Made by a program: the position numbers and the translations under genes. Shown here piece after piece: positions 42,895 to 51,805 of a DNA stretch of 64,000 nt; position 1 is the first letter of the stretch; each line of letters starts with the position of its first letter. The notes beneath the pieces are model-generated. The model had not been told where the DNA came from. It did not search any database and saw only the letters and a list, made by a program, of their open reading frames with translations. The stretch spans positions 1 through 64,000 of the forward strand of contig JADZAN010000015.1 of the NCBI GenBank assembly GCA_020852815.1, given 5' to 3'. The DNA comes from Gemmatimonadaceae bacterium. GTDB lineage: Bacteria; Gemmatimonadota; Gemmatimonadetes; Gemmatimonadales; Gemmatimonadaceae.

Positions 42895-42985
42895 ACGCGG
42901 CACCGCACGTACATCGCACGCGCATCGCACGCGCACGGCACGCGGCACCGCACGCGCACGGCACGCGGCGCCGCCCGCACACGGC
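42895..42985. repeat. Degenerate short tandem repeats (GCACGCG units)
   Basis: About 90 bases of imperfect CGCACGCGCACGGCACGCGG-type repeats between the cupredoxin gene's promoter side and the end of the LytTR regulator gene. The rest of 42698-42993 shows no gene. Confidence 0.65.
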
Positions 42986-42993
42986 AATCGACG

Positions 42994-43803
42994 TCAGGCG
43001 CCGATCAGCTCGCGAACCCTCGCGCGATAGCTCTTCCCGGTCTGCACCCGCGTCCCGTCGGCCAGGACGATGATCCAGTCGCCCTGGAACCAGGGTTGGA
43101 ACTCGCGGATGCGCTCGACGTTCACGATCGCCGAGCGATGGACGCGCACGAAGGTTCGCGCGGGGAGGCGCTGTTCGAGGTTGGAGAGCGTGGCGCGATG
43201 CTCGAAGACCTGCTTCCCCACGTGCAGTCGCGCCACATCGTCGGCCGCCTCGACCCAATCGATGTCCTGCATGCGCAGGTAGAGCATGCGATCGCCCACG
43301 CGCACGGTGAGGCGATCGGCGCCGGCGCGCGCCGACTCCACGGCCTGCATCGCGCCTCCGAGGTCGCCTCCCTTCCCGGCGCGCGAAGGCGCGGCGGTCT
43401 CGCCGGTCGTGGTGAGGCCCCCGTCCGCGGGGCGCAGGAGCCTAACGACACGATCGATCGACCGTGCCAGGCGCGTGCGGTTGACCGGCTTGAGAAGATA
43501 GTCGACGGCGTGCACCTCGAAGGCGGCCAGCGCATGCTGATCGTACGCGGTGACGAAGATGACCGCCGGCATGCGATCGGCACCGACGCCGCGCACCACG
43601 TCGAAGCCACCCCCCTCGGGCATCTGCACATCGAGGAGGACGAGTTCCGGCGCGTCGGCGCGAATGCGCGCGATGGCCGAGGCGCCGTCGCCGCACTCGC
43701 CAATCACCTCGATGTCGTCGCGCGCCGACAGGAGCGACACCATGTGCTCCCGCGCGAGCGGTTCGTCGTCGATGACGAGGGTGCGGACTGGCGCGAGGGG
43801 CAT
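42994..43803 (-). CDS. LytTR-family response regulator
   Basis: A 269-residue regulator: receiver at about 5-125 (LVIDDEPLAREH, Asp in LVLLDVQMPEGGG, Lys in YLLKPV) and LytTR DNA-binding domain at about 165-265 (YLRMQDIDWVEAADD, RTFVRVHRSAIVNVERI). A Gly-rich linker joins them. It partners with the LytS-like kinase gene located 81 bases upstream on the same strand. LytTR regulators often control surface or exopolysaccharide functions; targets are not visible. Confidence 0.94.
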   Translation of the reverse strand: MPLAPVRTLVIDDEPLAREHMVSLLSARDDIEVIGECGDGASAIARIRADAPELVLLDVQMPEGGGFDVVRGVGADRMPAVIFVTAYDQHALAAFEVHAVDYLLKPVNRTRLARSIDRVVRLLRPADGGLTTTGETAAPSRAGKGGDLGGAMQAVESARAGADRLTVRVGDRMLYLRMQDIDWVEAADDVARLHVGKQVFEHRATLSNLEQRLPARTFVRVHRSAIVNVERIREFQPWFQGDWIIVLADGTRVQTGKSYRARVRELIGA

Positions 43804-43884
43804 GGGATGAAGCTACACGCGGGGGAAGTGGCCGGGGCGGTGGCGGCGCGCGTCTCACCGCGCTTCAGCGCGCTTCACCGCGCC

Positions 43885-45234
43885 TCAGCGCATCGCCATC
43901 CCGGCCGACACCAGTCGCGGGGCGGGGTCGGTGTGGAAGGGGATGGTGATCGCGACCTCGAAGCCGCCGTCGACGCGCGCCCGGGCGATCAGGCGGTGTG
44001 CCTCGCCATAGAGGGAGGTGAGGCGCGCCCGTGAGTTGGCCAACCCGACTCCCTCGCGCCGGGTGACGGGATCGGGTTCGCCCACGCCGTCATCGCGCAC
44101 CACCAGCTGCAACGCATCATCGACGCGCGACGCGGTCACGTCGACCATCCCGCCCGAGGCGCGTGGCCCGATGCCGTGCTTGATGGCGTTCTCCACCAGC
44201 GGCTGCAGGATGAGGTTGGGGACGAGCGCCTCGCGCACGCCGTCGTCCACCGTCAGGTGCACGACGAGCCGCCCCTGGAAGCGCTCCTGCTGGATGTCGA
44301 GGTAGTGCTCCAGCACCTCGATCTCGCGCCACACGGGGACCTCCTGCTCGGCAGCGCTCCCCAGCGAGATGCGCAGCAGCTCGCTCAGCCCGTCGACCAT
44401 CCGCTCGGCGCGGTCGGGGGCGCGGTGGATGAGTGCCGTGATGGCGTTGAGCGTGTTGAACAGGAAGTGCGGGTGCAGCTGCAATTTGAGCGTCTGGAGT
44501 TGCGCCTGGTCGAGCTGCGCTTGCAACTGCTCGCTGGCGCGCGACACCTCGGCATACCGGCGCCACACGCGCTCCTGCCAGCGCGTGGCATACGTCGCCA
44601 CCGCACCGGCACAGGCCAGGAGAAAGAGCCGCGCCCCCTCGTCCAGCGGCGACACCCCGTCGCTCCCCAGCGCCTGCACCGGGCTGTGGACGATGGCCAG
44701 GTCGCCGCTGAGCGCGAAGCCGACCACGAGTGCCGCGTACTCCGCCACGGCCAGCGCCGAGACAAAGGCGGCCTTGCGCGTGCTGGAGGCCACGGGAAGG
44801 GCGGCGAGGATGACGAAGTACGCCGTGATGATCGGCGTCTTGAGCGCCAGCATCGGCGTCGACGCCAGCGCGTAGCCGCCGATGATGCAGCTGACGGCGG
44901 TGATGTCGAGCACCGGGTTCACCACGCTCAGCCACGGCGGAAGGCGCCGGCGCCGGTGGAAGAGCGGGACCTGCACCACCGCCCAGGCCAGCGTCGGGAC
45001 GATGATCGCGACGTTCGTCGCGTTGAGCGCGGGCGTCAGCGACGGCGCATACAGCAGCGCCGCCCCCCCCAGGAGGAGGACGACGATGATGCGCACCACG
45101 TTGAGCGCACGCTCGGCGCGATCGCGCTCGACGGCGAGGACCTCGCCCGGCGCCGTCGCGTACGGCACCGTCGGGTCTCGGCGATCGGAGGCTCGGGATG
45201 TCACGCTGCAATACTTCACCCGAGCCGCGACCAT
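43885..45234 (-). CDS. LytS/YehU-type membrane histidine kinase
   Basis: A 449-residue kinase. About six membrane helices lie in residues 45-235 (VVRIIVVLLLGGAALLYA, VAIIVPTLAWAVVQVPLF, ITAYFVILAALPVASS, LFLLACAGAVATYAT). The phosphoacceptor segment is LKLQLHPHFLFNTLNAI (His about 257), followed by LILQPLVENAIKHGIGPRASGG (N-box) and VVRDDGVGEPD. It senses through its membrane domain and probably phosphorylates the adjacent LytTR regulator. The stop of the DUF5916 gene is close upstream on the same strand. Confidence 0.92.
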   Translation of the reverse strand: MVAARVKYCSVTSRASDRRDPTVPYATAPGEVLAVERDRAERALNVVRIIVVLLLGGAALLYAPSLTPALNATNVAIIVPTLAWAVVQVPLFHRRRRLPPWLSVVNPVLDITAVSCIIGGYALASTPMLALKTPIITAYFVILAALPVASSTRKAAFVSALAVAEYAALVVGFALSGDLAIVHSPVQALGSDGVSPLDEGARLFLLACAGAVATYATRWQERVWRRYAEVSRASEQLQAQLDQAQLQTLKLQLHPHFLFNTLNAITALIHRAPDRAERMVDGLSELLRISLGSAAEQEVPVWREIEVLEHYLDIQQERFQGRLVVHLTVDDGVREALVPNLILQPLVENAIKHGIGPRASGGMVDVTASRVDDALQLVVRDDGVGEPDPVTRREGVGLANSRARLTSLYGEAHRLIARARVDGGFEVAITIPFHTDPAPRLVSAGMAMR

Positions 45235-45257
45235 GGCCAGTGACGCGCCGTCGCCGC

Positions 45258-47942
45258 CTACTTCCCCAGCCAGTAGCTCAGCTTGAGGAGGAAGACGTTG
45301 CGCGCCGGGTCGCGAAGCGGTGAGAACACATCGCGCGTGGCCGAGAGATCAGCGAAGTCGGCGCCGCCCTCGCGCTGCTGCTGCCAGACCAGGAAGAGCG
45401 TCGATCCCGGGCGGTACTCCCAGCGCAAGACCGCGTTGCCGCGCAGCGATCGCACCAGGAAGTCCTGCTCGGCGAGCGAGAATGCCGGCGCCGCCCCGCT
45501 CCCGTCGGGGTCGATCACGATCGGTTGCCCGGTCGCCTGGGCATCCCTGGTGACCACACCGCGGTCGCGGCCATAGAAAGCGAAGGCGAAGTCGCCGGGG
45601 GTGGTGAACTCCTTGTACCGGGCAAAGCGCCCCGACGCCACGAACGGCTGGGCCCACAGCTGCAACGTGAGCGTGGGCGAGAAGGTCCACTCGGCGCGCG
45701 TCTCGATCGACAGCTCGCTCTGGTCGATGTCGCCAAAGACCCAGCGCGCGCCGTAGGTCGCGGTGGCCAGCGGGTCGCGCACCTCGGTGACATACTGGTC
45801 CACGTCCCACTGTCGCACGAACTGCGGTTGCAGCTGGAGACGGATCGCGCTCGTGGGCCGGAACTCGGCGCCGAGCGAGACGGTGTGGCGCCACTCGCCC
45901 TGTGCGTTGCGGTTGTACTCGTATTGCAGCTCCCCCACCACGCCGCGGCGCGTGTCGGAGGTGAGCGAGCCTTGCAGCTGCCACTCGCGCGGCTTGCGCG
46001 TGAGCGGGCCGCCGCGCAGCAGTCGGTCATCCACCGTCTCCGGCTGGACGAATCCCCAGAACGAGTAGCCCCAGAAGCTGTTCAGGAGCCCCGACGAGAG
46101 CACCGACACGCGGCGCTCCACCACGTCGCCGTCGAAGTTGGCCGCCTGCGTGCCGTACACCTGCACGTCGTAGTTGCGCAGGTACCGCCCGATGGTCGCC
46201 TCGCGATACTGGATGGCGCCCGACAGCGAGCGGAAGTCGGCACGCGTCTGGAAGCCCAGGTCGTTCACCTCGAAGCCCGGCGAGGTCTCCTCGTACGTCA
46301 AGGAGCCCAGCCAGTGAAGGCCGCCGGTCCGGGCAAACGACAGCGTGCCGAAATAGCCGGCGAGCGAGCGGCGCGTGGTGTCGAGCGAGATCGACTCGGC
46401 GTCGGGGCGCTGGTAGGCGCGGATCGGAGAACGCTGCAGTGCGCTCATCACCCGGCGATCGCCCGCCACGCGACTCCCCGCCATGAAGCCGCTCAATGCC
46501 CACGTGCGGTTCCCCCAGCGATGCTCGAAGTCGGCGCCGCTCACCAGCGCGTTGCGCACAAAGAGCGGCGCCAGCGCCGAGTCGTGCAGGTTGCGCTGCA
46601 CCCCGGTGAGCACCCCACCCACGACCGTGTTCCCCTCGCGGAAGTCCTGGCGCAGGCGCGTGACCATGAACTCGGTGCGCGGCTCCACGATCGCCGACCC
46701 GCGCTCCCCGCTGGACAGGGAGTAGCGCCCATGCTCCTCGCGCGTGAGCGCCCCCAGCAGCCCTAACGAGAGTCCGCGTCGCGTCTTGCCGGAGAGCTTC
46801 GCCGCCGCGGCAATCTCGCTTTGGGCCGGGATGTCGCTGTGCACGGCGCCCAACGCGTCGAGCGAACGGCGCGGCGCACGCCCCACGCGCCGCGTGTAGA
46901 AGAAGTTGCTCGGGTTGTTGTCATTGAAGGTGACGCTCTGCCCGAAGCGGAAGATGTCGACCCCCTCCAGGAAGAAGGGACGACGCTCGGGAAAGAAGAC
47001 CTCGAACGCCGTCAGGTTCACCACGGCGGGATCGACCTCCACCTGCCCGAAGTCGGGGTTCACCGTCGCCGTGAGGGTGAGCCCGGCGGGAAGGCCGTAC
47101 CGCACGTCGGCGCCCACGCGCCCGGACACTTTGGTCGGATCGTGGAACGGGTCGCCAACATCGCCCGGCGTACGCGCCAGCTGCGAGGAAACGTAGGGGA
47201 GCACCTCCAGCCGGCGCGGGACCGCCAGCGAGTCCAGCCCGACCAGGTCGCCGTAGCGCGACACCACGCCGGGATTCTCCGGCGGCATGGGCGACCAGAC
47301 CGAGATTTCCTGGTTGCGCGCCGTGATACGCCCGAACTGAATCCCCCACTTCGACACCCCGTCCGTCCCCACGGAAAAGCGAAGCTGCGAGAGCGGGATC
47401 CGCACCTCGGCGCTCCACCCCAGCGAGTCGACGTGCGCCGCGCTCGCCCACACCGCATCCCACAACGGGTCATTCTCGACGTCGTTGTAGCGGAACTCGT
47501 CGCGCTGCAGCCCCCGCGGCGAGACAGCGAAGACAAACGCGGTCCGGCGATCGAGGTACGAATCCAGCGCGATCCGGATCCAGTCGGAGTAGATGTCGTC
47601 GGAATCGCGACGGGCGATCTGGCGCGCGATCGAGTCCGGGCGCGGGTCGAACATCCGGACCCCGACGTAGATCGCGTCGCGATCGTACAGCACGCGCCCC
47701 TCGGTTCGATACGATGCCTTGGCCCCCGGGTTCGGGCGCGACTGGAGAAAGTCGGTCGCCGGTTCCGCGCGGCGCCAATCATCCTCGTTCAGCCGCCCAT
47801 CTACGCGAATCGCCCCCGTGCGCCACTCGGCGCGCATCGTGGGGCGAGGAAGCGAGTCAGCCTGCTGACCATGGGCTACTGCAGGTAGAACGGCGGTCGA
47901 GCACCCCGCCAGGATCAAGCGGCGGGCGAGAGACATCAGCAT
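45258..47942 (-). CDS. DUF5916 outer-membrane barrel with CBM9-like N-terminal domain
   Basis: An 894-residue outer-membrane protein. The signal peptide includes LARRLILAGCSTAVLPAVAHG. The N-terminal domain (about 25-215) resembles the CBM9-type carbohydrate-binding module (IRVDGRLNEDDWRRAEPATDF; LYDRDAIYVGVRMFDP; SAEVRIPLSQLRF). The rest is a DUF5916 beta barrel (FFPERRPFFLEGVDIF is a family signature) ending in LLKLSYWLGK with a C-terminal aromatic beta strand. The open frame extends to 48065; ATG 47942 begins the signal peptide. A role in glycan or hydrocarbon uptake or adhesion is speculative. Confidence 0.88.
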   Translation of the reverse strand: MLMSLARRLILAGCSTAVLPAVAHGQQADSLPRPTMRAEWRTGAIRVDGRLNEDDWRRAEPATDFLQSRPNPGAKASYRTEGRVLYDRDAIYVGVRMFDPRPDSIARQIARRDSDDIYSDWIRIALDSYLDRRTAFVFAVSPRGLQRDEFRYNDVENDPLWDAVWASAAHVDSLGWSAEVRIPLSQLRFSVGTDGVSKWGIQFGRITARNQEISVWSPMPPENPGVVSRYGDLVGLDSLAVPRRLEVLPYVSSQLARTPGDVGDPFHDPTKVSGRVGADVRYGLPAGLTLTATVNPDFGQVEVDPAVVNLTAFEVFFPERRPFFLEGVDIFRFGQSVTFNDNNPSNFFYTRRVGRAPRRSLDALGAVHSDIPAQSEIAAAAKLSGKTRRGLSLGLLGALTREEHGRYSLSSGERGSAIVEPRTEFMVTRLRQDFREGNTVVGGVLTGVQRNLHDSALAPLFVRNALVSGADFEHRWGNRTWALSGFMAGSRVAGDRRVMSALQRSPIRAYQRPDAESISLDTTRRSLAGYFGTLSFARTGGLHWLGSLTYEETSPGFEVNDLGFQTRADFRSLSGAIQYREATIGRYLRNYDVQVYGTQAANFDGDVVERRVSVLSSGLLNSFWGYSFWGFVQPETVDDRLLRGGPLTRKPREWQLQGSLTSDTRRGVVGELQYEYNRNAQGEWRHTVSLGAEFRPTSAIRLQLQPQFVRQWDVDQYVTEVRDPLATATYGARWVFGDIDQSELSIETRAEWTFSPTLTLQLWAQPFVASGRFARYKEFTTPGDFAFAFYGRDRGVVTRDAQATGQPIVIDPDGSGAAPAFSLAEQDFLVRSLRGNAVLRWEYRPGSTLFLVWQQQREGGADFADLSATRDVFSPLRDPARNVFLLKLSYWLGK

Positions 47943-48086
47943 GTCGCGGAAAGGCGAAGGATTGGGGGGAGATCGCAGCGGCCGTGACTCGTCCGCGGCA
48001 CCACGAACGCCCCGCACGCGAAGTTGGCGCGTGGTGAACGGCGCGCCCAGTCGACGCAAACGCATGATTGCGAACGCGGTATCAAC

Positions 48087-49259
48087 CTATTGACTCGCAA
48101 TGTCTTGCGACACCGCCGAACCACGTTCACCGAAGCGGCGCAGCGCGAACGGGGTCAGGTCGAACGCGCATGTACCGCTGGTCAACAGGTCGGCCGTAAT
48201 CTCACCGATCACGCTCGCGAACTTGAAGCCATGACCCGAGCACGGGCTCAGGACCAGGACGTGCTCGGAGCGCGGGTGCCAGTCGACGATGAAGTGAGCG
48301 TCGGGAGTCATCGTGTACCGGCAGGTTGCCCGCTCCCGCGGGTGCCCCTTGGCGAAGGGGACGAAGCGACGCAGCAGGTCGTAGATCTCGGCGTCCTCGG
48401 CCTCGGACACGGGATTCTCGCCCGGCAGCCGTCCGATGGCGTCGCCCCCGTGGTGGATCCCGATCTTTACACCGTCGCCAAGGTCGGGCTTGGTATAGAA
48501 GAGCGTCCCGTTCTCCAGCTCCCAGATCGAGACGGGCATGCGCTGCGGGGTGTGGTACTCGGGAAAGCGCGCCGGGTCGAACCAGTGAATCGTGCGCGGT
48601 TCCACCCTGAGGAGCTTCCCGATGTCGGGGAGCAGGTCGCCCACCTGCGCCCCCGCCGCTACCACCAACTGGCGTGCGTGAACCGTTTCCTCGCCCAGCC
48701 GGAGCGTCACACCGTTGGGCCCACTGTCCCACCCCTGGATTCGCGTCTCCAGGTGCAGGTCGGCCCCGTGATGGGCGGCCAGTTCGAGGTGCGCCTGCAC
48801 GATCGCCTCCGGAAGGAGGATTCCGGCGCGGTGCTCCAGCACCCCCACCATGTCGTCCAGTGGGGAGAACGCCGGATAGCGACGGTGCAGGTCGCGGGCG
48901 GTGAGGAGTTCGTGCGGGAGTTGATGTTCCTCGGCGCTGAGACGAGTCCCGCGCACCAGGGCGCCGTCCGCGGCGCCCACCATCAACCCGCCGGTCCTGA
49001 TGAAGAAGGTGCGGTCACCGGCGGCGCGCTCCAACTCTCCCCACAGCGCATAGGCCCGTTGCACCAGCGGGACGTAGAGCGGGTGCTCGTGATAGGCCTC
49101 GCGAATCATCCGCGACTTGCCGTGGGACGACCCCACGGCGTGCGGCGGTGAGTGCAGGTCGATCCCGATCACCCGCTGCCCGCGCTTCGCCAGGTGGTAC
49201 GCGGCCGCCCCGCCCATGGCGCCGAGTCCGAGAATGGCGACGTTGTACGACCTGCTCAC
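48087..49259 (-). CDS. Sarcosine oxidase / N-methyltryptophan oxidase-like flavoenzyme
   Basis: A 390-residue FAD amine oxidase, matching the monomeric sarcosine oxidase length. The N terminus has the dinucleotide-binding motif VAILGLGAMGGAAAYHLAKRG. TCRYTMTPDAHFIVDWHP carries the Cys expected for covalent FAD (position about 310), followed by SPCSGHGFKFASVIGE. Substrates in the family are N-methyl or secondary amines; the exact one is unknown. It is a single gene, divergent from the type II secretion operon. Confidence 0.9.
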   Translation of the reverse strand: MSRSYNVAILGLGAMGGAAAYHLAKRGQRVIGIDLHSPPHAVGSSHGKSRMIREAYHEHPLYVPLVQRAYALWGELERAAGDRTFFIRTGGLMVGAADGALVRGTRLSAEEHQLPHELLTARDLHRRYPAFSPLDDMVGVLEHRAGILLPEAIVQAHLELAAHHGADLHLETRIQGWDSGPNGVTLRLGEETVHARQLVVAAGAQVGDLLPDIGKLLRVEPRTIHWFDPARFPEYHTPQRMPVSIWELENGTLFYTKPDLGDGVKIGIHHGGDAIGRLPGENPVSEAEDAEIYDLLRRFVPFAKGHPRERATCRYTMTPDAHFIVDWHPRSEHVLVLSPCSGHGFKFASVIGEITADLLTSGTCAFDLTPFALRRFGERGSAVSQDIASQ

Positions 49260-49401
49260 AGGGTTGCCGAGGTATCGGGTGCGAGGGGGCGCGTGAAGAA
49301 CGGGCGGCGTTGCAGTATCGTAGCGAGTGCCGGTCGCGGGCGGAACGTGACGTACGCCATGCGGCGGGGCACAGCGGAAGTGTTAGTTCTTCCAGCGAGC
49401 T

Positions 49402-49956
49402 ATGCCGGTCGACCTTCACGCGCGCGCCCTGACGACATTTCACGCCATTCACGAGCACTCTCCCTCCCCAGTATCGGGTGGAGCGGGGAGGGCGCTGCAT
49501 GCCGTCGTCGCGTGGCGGCTGTGGGGGGGGCGTGCGCGTCACGGGGTCACGCTGCTCGAGTTGATGGTGGTGCTGGCGCTGCTCGCAGTCGTCGCCGCCT
49601 TCGCGCTCCCGGCGCTGGCCCCTCCCCCGCCACGCGGGGCGACCGTGGCCGACGCCGTTCGCGCGGCCCGAAGCGCCGCCGTGGCGCGGGGGCAGCTCCT
49701 CTCGCTTGCCGTCGACGCTGAGGGCGTGTGGGAGGTACGCGCGCTCCCCCCCGACGATTCGCTGCGCCTGACGGGAGGGGCGCTTCGCACGCCGCCGACG
49801 GCGCCCTTCCGGCTGCAACTCACCCCCCTCGGCGCCTGCGTCGCGGTGTCACGCCTCCCCGCCGAGTTGGCGGGATGGGATGCCGCCGGGTGCACGGCGC
49901 CGGGCATCGCTGCGCAGGCAAACGCGCGTCGCCCGTTGCGCGAAGGAGGGAGATGA
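49402..49956 (+). CDS. gspH: Type II secretion minor pseudopilin GspH
   Basis: A 184-residue pseudopilin by the longest start. The prepilin peptidase site is in ARHG-VTLLELMVVLALLAVVAAF: Gly before Val and Glu at position 5 of the mature helix. The long 47-residue leader before it suggests the real start may be downstream; no ATG or GTG fits better in this frame (a CTG near 49495 has a GGAGCGGGGAGG site). The globular part is small and beta-rich. First gene of the secretion operon; its stop overlaps the ATG of gspI (ATGA). Confidence 0.85.
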   Translation: MPVDLHARALTTFHAIHEHSPSPVSGGAGRALHAVVAWRLWGGRARHGVTLLELMVVLALLAVVAAFALPALAPPPPRGATVADAVRAARSAAVARGQLLSLAVDAEGVWEVRALPPDDSLRLTGGALRTPPTAPFRLQLTPLGACVAVSRLPAELAGWDAAGCTAPGIAAQANARRPLREGGR

Positions 49957-50291
49957 CGCTCCTCGAGGCGCTGGTGGCGCTCGTGATCCTCGGGCTGTCG
50001 GCAGTGGGATACCTCGACGTATTCCGCACCTCCAGCGGCGCGGTGCGCGACGCCGAGGAGTGGGGACGCATCGTGGCGATTGCCGAGTCGGCGATGGAGG
50101 GGGCAACGCTGGGCGATGCGTTGCAGGCGGATCGTGGGAGCGTGTCGCCGCTCGATCGGGGCGACGGATACCAGGAGCGCATCGCGGTGCAGCCGTGGAG
50201 TCCCGGCGTCTCGCAGGTCGTGGTCACCGTGACGTCGCCGCGCGGGACGACCTTCACGCTGCGTCGGCTGGCGCGGGAGCGTCGCCCGTGA
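49953..50291 (+). CDS. gspI: Type II secretion minor pseudopilin GspI, with no visible leader
   Basis: A 112-residue protein. It begins MTLLEALVALVILGLSAVGY: the conserved TLLE with Glu at position 5 is right at the initiator Met, so there is no leader with the Gly needed for prepilin peptidase. GAAGGAGGGAG just before ATG 49953 supports that start. The upstream codons in frame (ARRREMTLLE) also lack Gly. Either cleavage is not needed here or the start lies elsewhere. The rest matches GspI (EEWGRIVAIAESAMEG). It overlaps gspH and gspJ by 4 bases each. Confidence 0.85.
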   Translation: MTLLEALVALVILGLSAVGYLDVFRTSSGAVRDAEEWGRIVAIAESAMEGATLGDALQADRGSVSPLDRGDGYQERIAVQPWSPGVSQVVVTVTSPRGTTFTLRRLARERRP

Positions 50292-51010
50292 CACGTCGTC
50301 GCTGCCGAGCGTTTGGCGGCTCGCGCACCGTGCGGGCAACGCGCGGCACGCGAGCTACGCGGGCCACCCGCGGCTTGCGCGCCGCCTTCACGCTGCTCGA
50401 GGTGATGGTCGCGCTGGTGGTGAGCGGGTTGGTGGTGACGCTGGCGTACGCCACCACGCAGGCGGGCTTCGACACCGAGTTGCGCCTGGGCGAGCATCGC
50501 GATGGTACGGAGCGGGTCATGGCAGTCCGCGCCCTGCTGGGCGATGCGCTGCGCCACCAGGAGGAGGGGCTGCGGGGGGGCGACGTGGTCTTCGCCCTCG
50601 CCGACCGCGTGGCAGATGACGGGAGCGCTGCCGACTCGCTGGCCTTTCTCTCGCGCGGCATCGCGGCGCCCTATGGGACGGGGGTGGCGTGGCGCGTGGC
50701 ACTCTGGCGTTCGCACGACACGCTGCGCGTCGAAGCGCGTCCCACCGAAATGCGCGACGCCGGGCGGCGCGACCCCACGGCGCGCGACGCCTACCCCACG
50801 GCGAGCGACGCCGCCGTCCCGCTCTCGGCCTCGCTTGCCGGGGTCACGGGGGTGGATGTGCAGGCGCTGGGACGTGGGGTGACCGCCGCGTGGCGCTCGC
50901 AGTGGCCGGAGGGCGACGTGGCCCCGGACGCCGTGGCCCTGGTGGTGCAGCGCGCCGGCGCACCGTCGTTGCAGCTGCTGACCCGTCGCGGCCTGGAGCG
51001 TGCCCCGTGA
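50288..51010 (+). CDS. gspJ: Type II secretion minor pseudopilin GspJ
   Basis: A 240-residue pseudopilin starting at GTG 50288 (GTGA overlap with gspI). The leader of about 34 residues contains the repeat RATRGTRATRATRG. The cleavage region is GLRAA-FTLLEVMVALVVSG, with Ala instead of Gly before the Phe. The globular domain is beta-rich (GDVVFALADRVADDG, LWRSHDTLRVEARP). It is expected at the pseudopilus tip with GspI and GspK. Confidence 0.86.
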   Translation: MTRRRCRAFGGSRTVRATRGTRATRATRGLRAAFTLLEVMVALVVSGLVVTLAYATTQAGFDTELRLGEHRDGTERVMAVRALLGDALRHQEEGLRGGDVVFALADRVADDGSAADSLAFLSRGIAAPYGTGVAWRVALWRSHDTLRVEARPTEMRDAGRRDPTARDAYPTASDAAVPLSASLAGVTGVDVQALGRGVTAAWRSQWPEGDVAPDAVALVVQRAGAPSLQLLTRRGLERAP

Positions 51011-51774
51011 CCGCGCCGCCGCCAGTTGCAACGCTCGCCCGCCGGCGCGGGGTAGCGCTCGTCCTCGTCCTCTGGCTCCTCGTCATCCTCGGCGCCATCG
51101 GCGCGTCCGTGGTCGCCAGCACGCGCGACAGTTCGCGCCTCACCGCCAACGCGCGCGCCCGCGTGGTGGCCCGCTACGCCGCCGAGAGCGGGATCGAGGC
51201 CACCCTCGCCGCGATCGACGACTCGCTCGCCGTCCTCACCGACAGCGTTGCGCGGCGCGCCTTCCTCAATGCGCTGGAACCGTCCAACCGCGCCGACGCG
51301 GTCACGCTGGGCGACGCGCGCTTTGCCGTGGCCATTGTCGACGCCAGCGCGCGGCTGGACGTGAACGCTGCCCCCGAGGAGCGGCTGGCACGGCTCTTCT
51401 CGCGCCTGGGCGGCGCGCCGCGCGGCGAGGCGCTGGCCCGCGCCATTCGCACCTGGATCGAGCGCGACGGCCGCACCGTGCACCCGATTCGCTCGCTGGA
51501 GGAGCTGCGCACCATTCCCGGGGCGGACGACGAGCTGTTGCAACTGGCGGCGCCCTTTCTCACCGTCGACGGCGACGGGACGATCAACCGCGCCGCGGCC
51601 AGCGCCGAGGTGATGGACGCCGCGTTCGGCGACGTGCGTGACGCGCCATCTCGGTTGGTGGTCATCTCGCGGGGATGGCTGCACGGACACGCCATGACCC
51701 ACGAGATTCAGGGCGTGTACGCCATTGCCGCCGACCGTCTCGTCCTGGTGCACTGGCGGGAGCGTCCCCTGTGA
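51007..51774 (+). CDS. gspK: Type II secretion pseudopilin GspK
   Basis: A 255-residue protein from GTG 51007 (GTGA overlap with gspJ). RRRG-VALVLVLWLLVILGAIGASVV is the leader and helix; GspK normally lacks the Glu at position 5, as here. The GspK-specific alpha domain features RLDVNAAPEERLARL and SLEELRTIPGADDELLQLA. It is thought to cap the pseudopilus tip. The next gene is 31 bases downstream. Confidence 0.9.
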   Translation: MTAPPPVATLARRRGVALVLVLWLLVILGAIGASVVASTRDSSRLTANARARVVARYAAESGIEATLAAIDDSLAVLTDSVARRAFLNALEPSNRADAVTLGDARFAVAIVDASARLDVNAAPEERLARLFSRLGGAPRGEALARAIRTWIERDGRTVHPIRSLEELRTIPGADDELLQLAAPFLTVDGDGTINRAAASAEVMDAAFGDVRDAPSRLVVISRGWLHGHAMTHEIQGVYAIAADRLVLVHWRERPL

Positions 51775-51805
51775 TCCGCATCACGACCACCGCGAGCCAT
51801 TGTCT

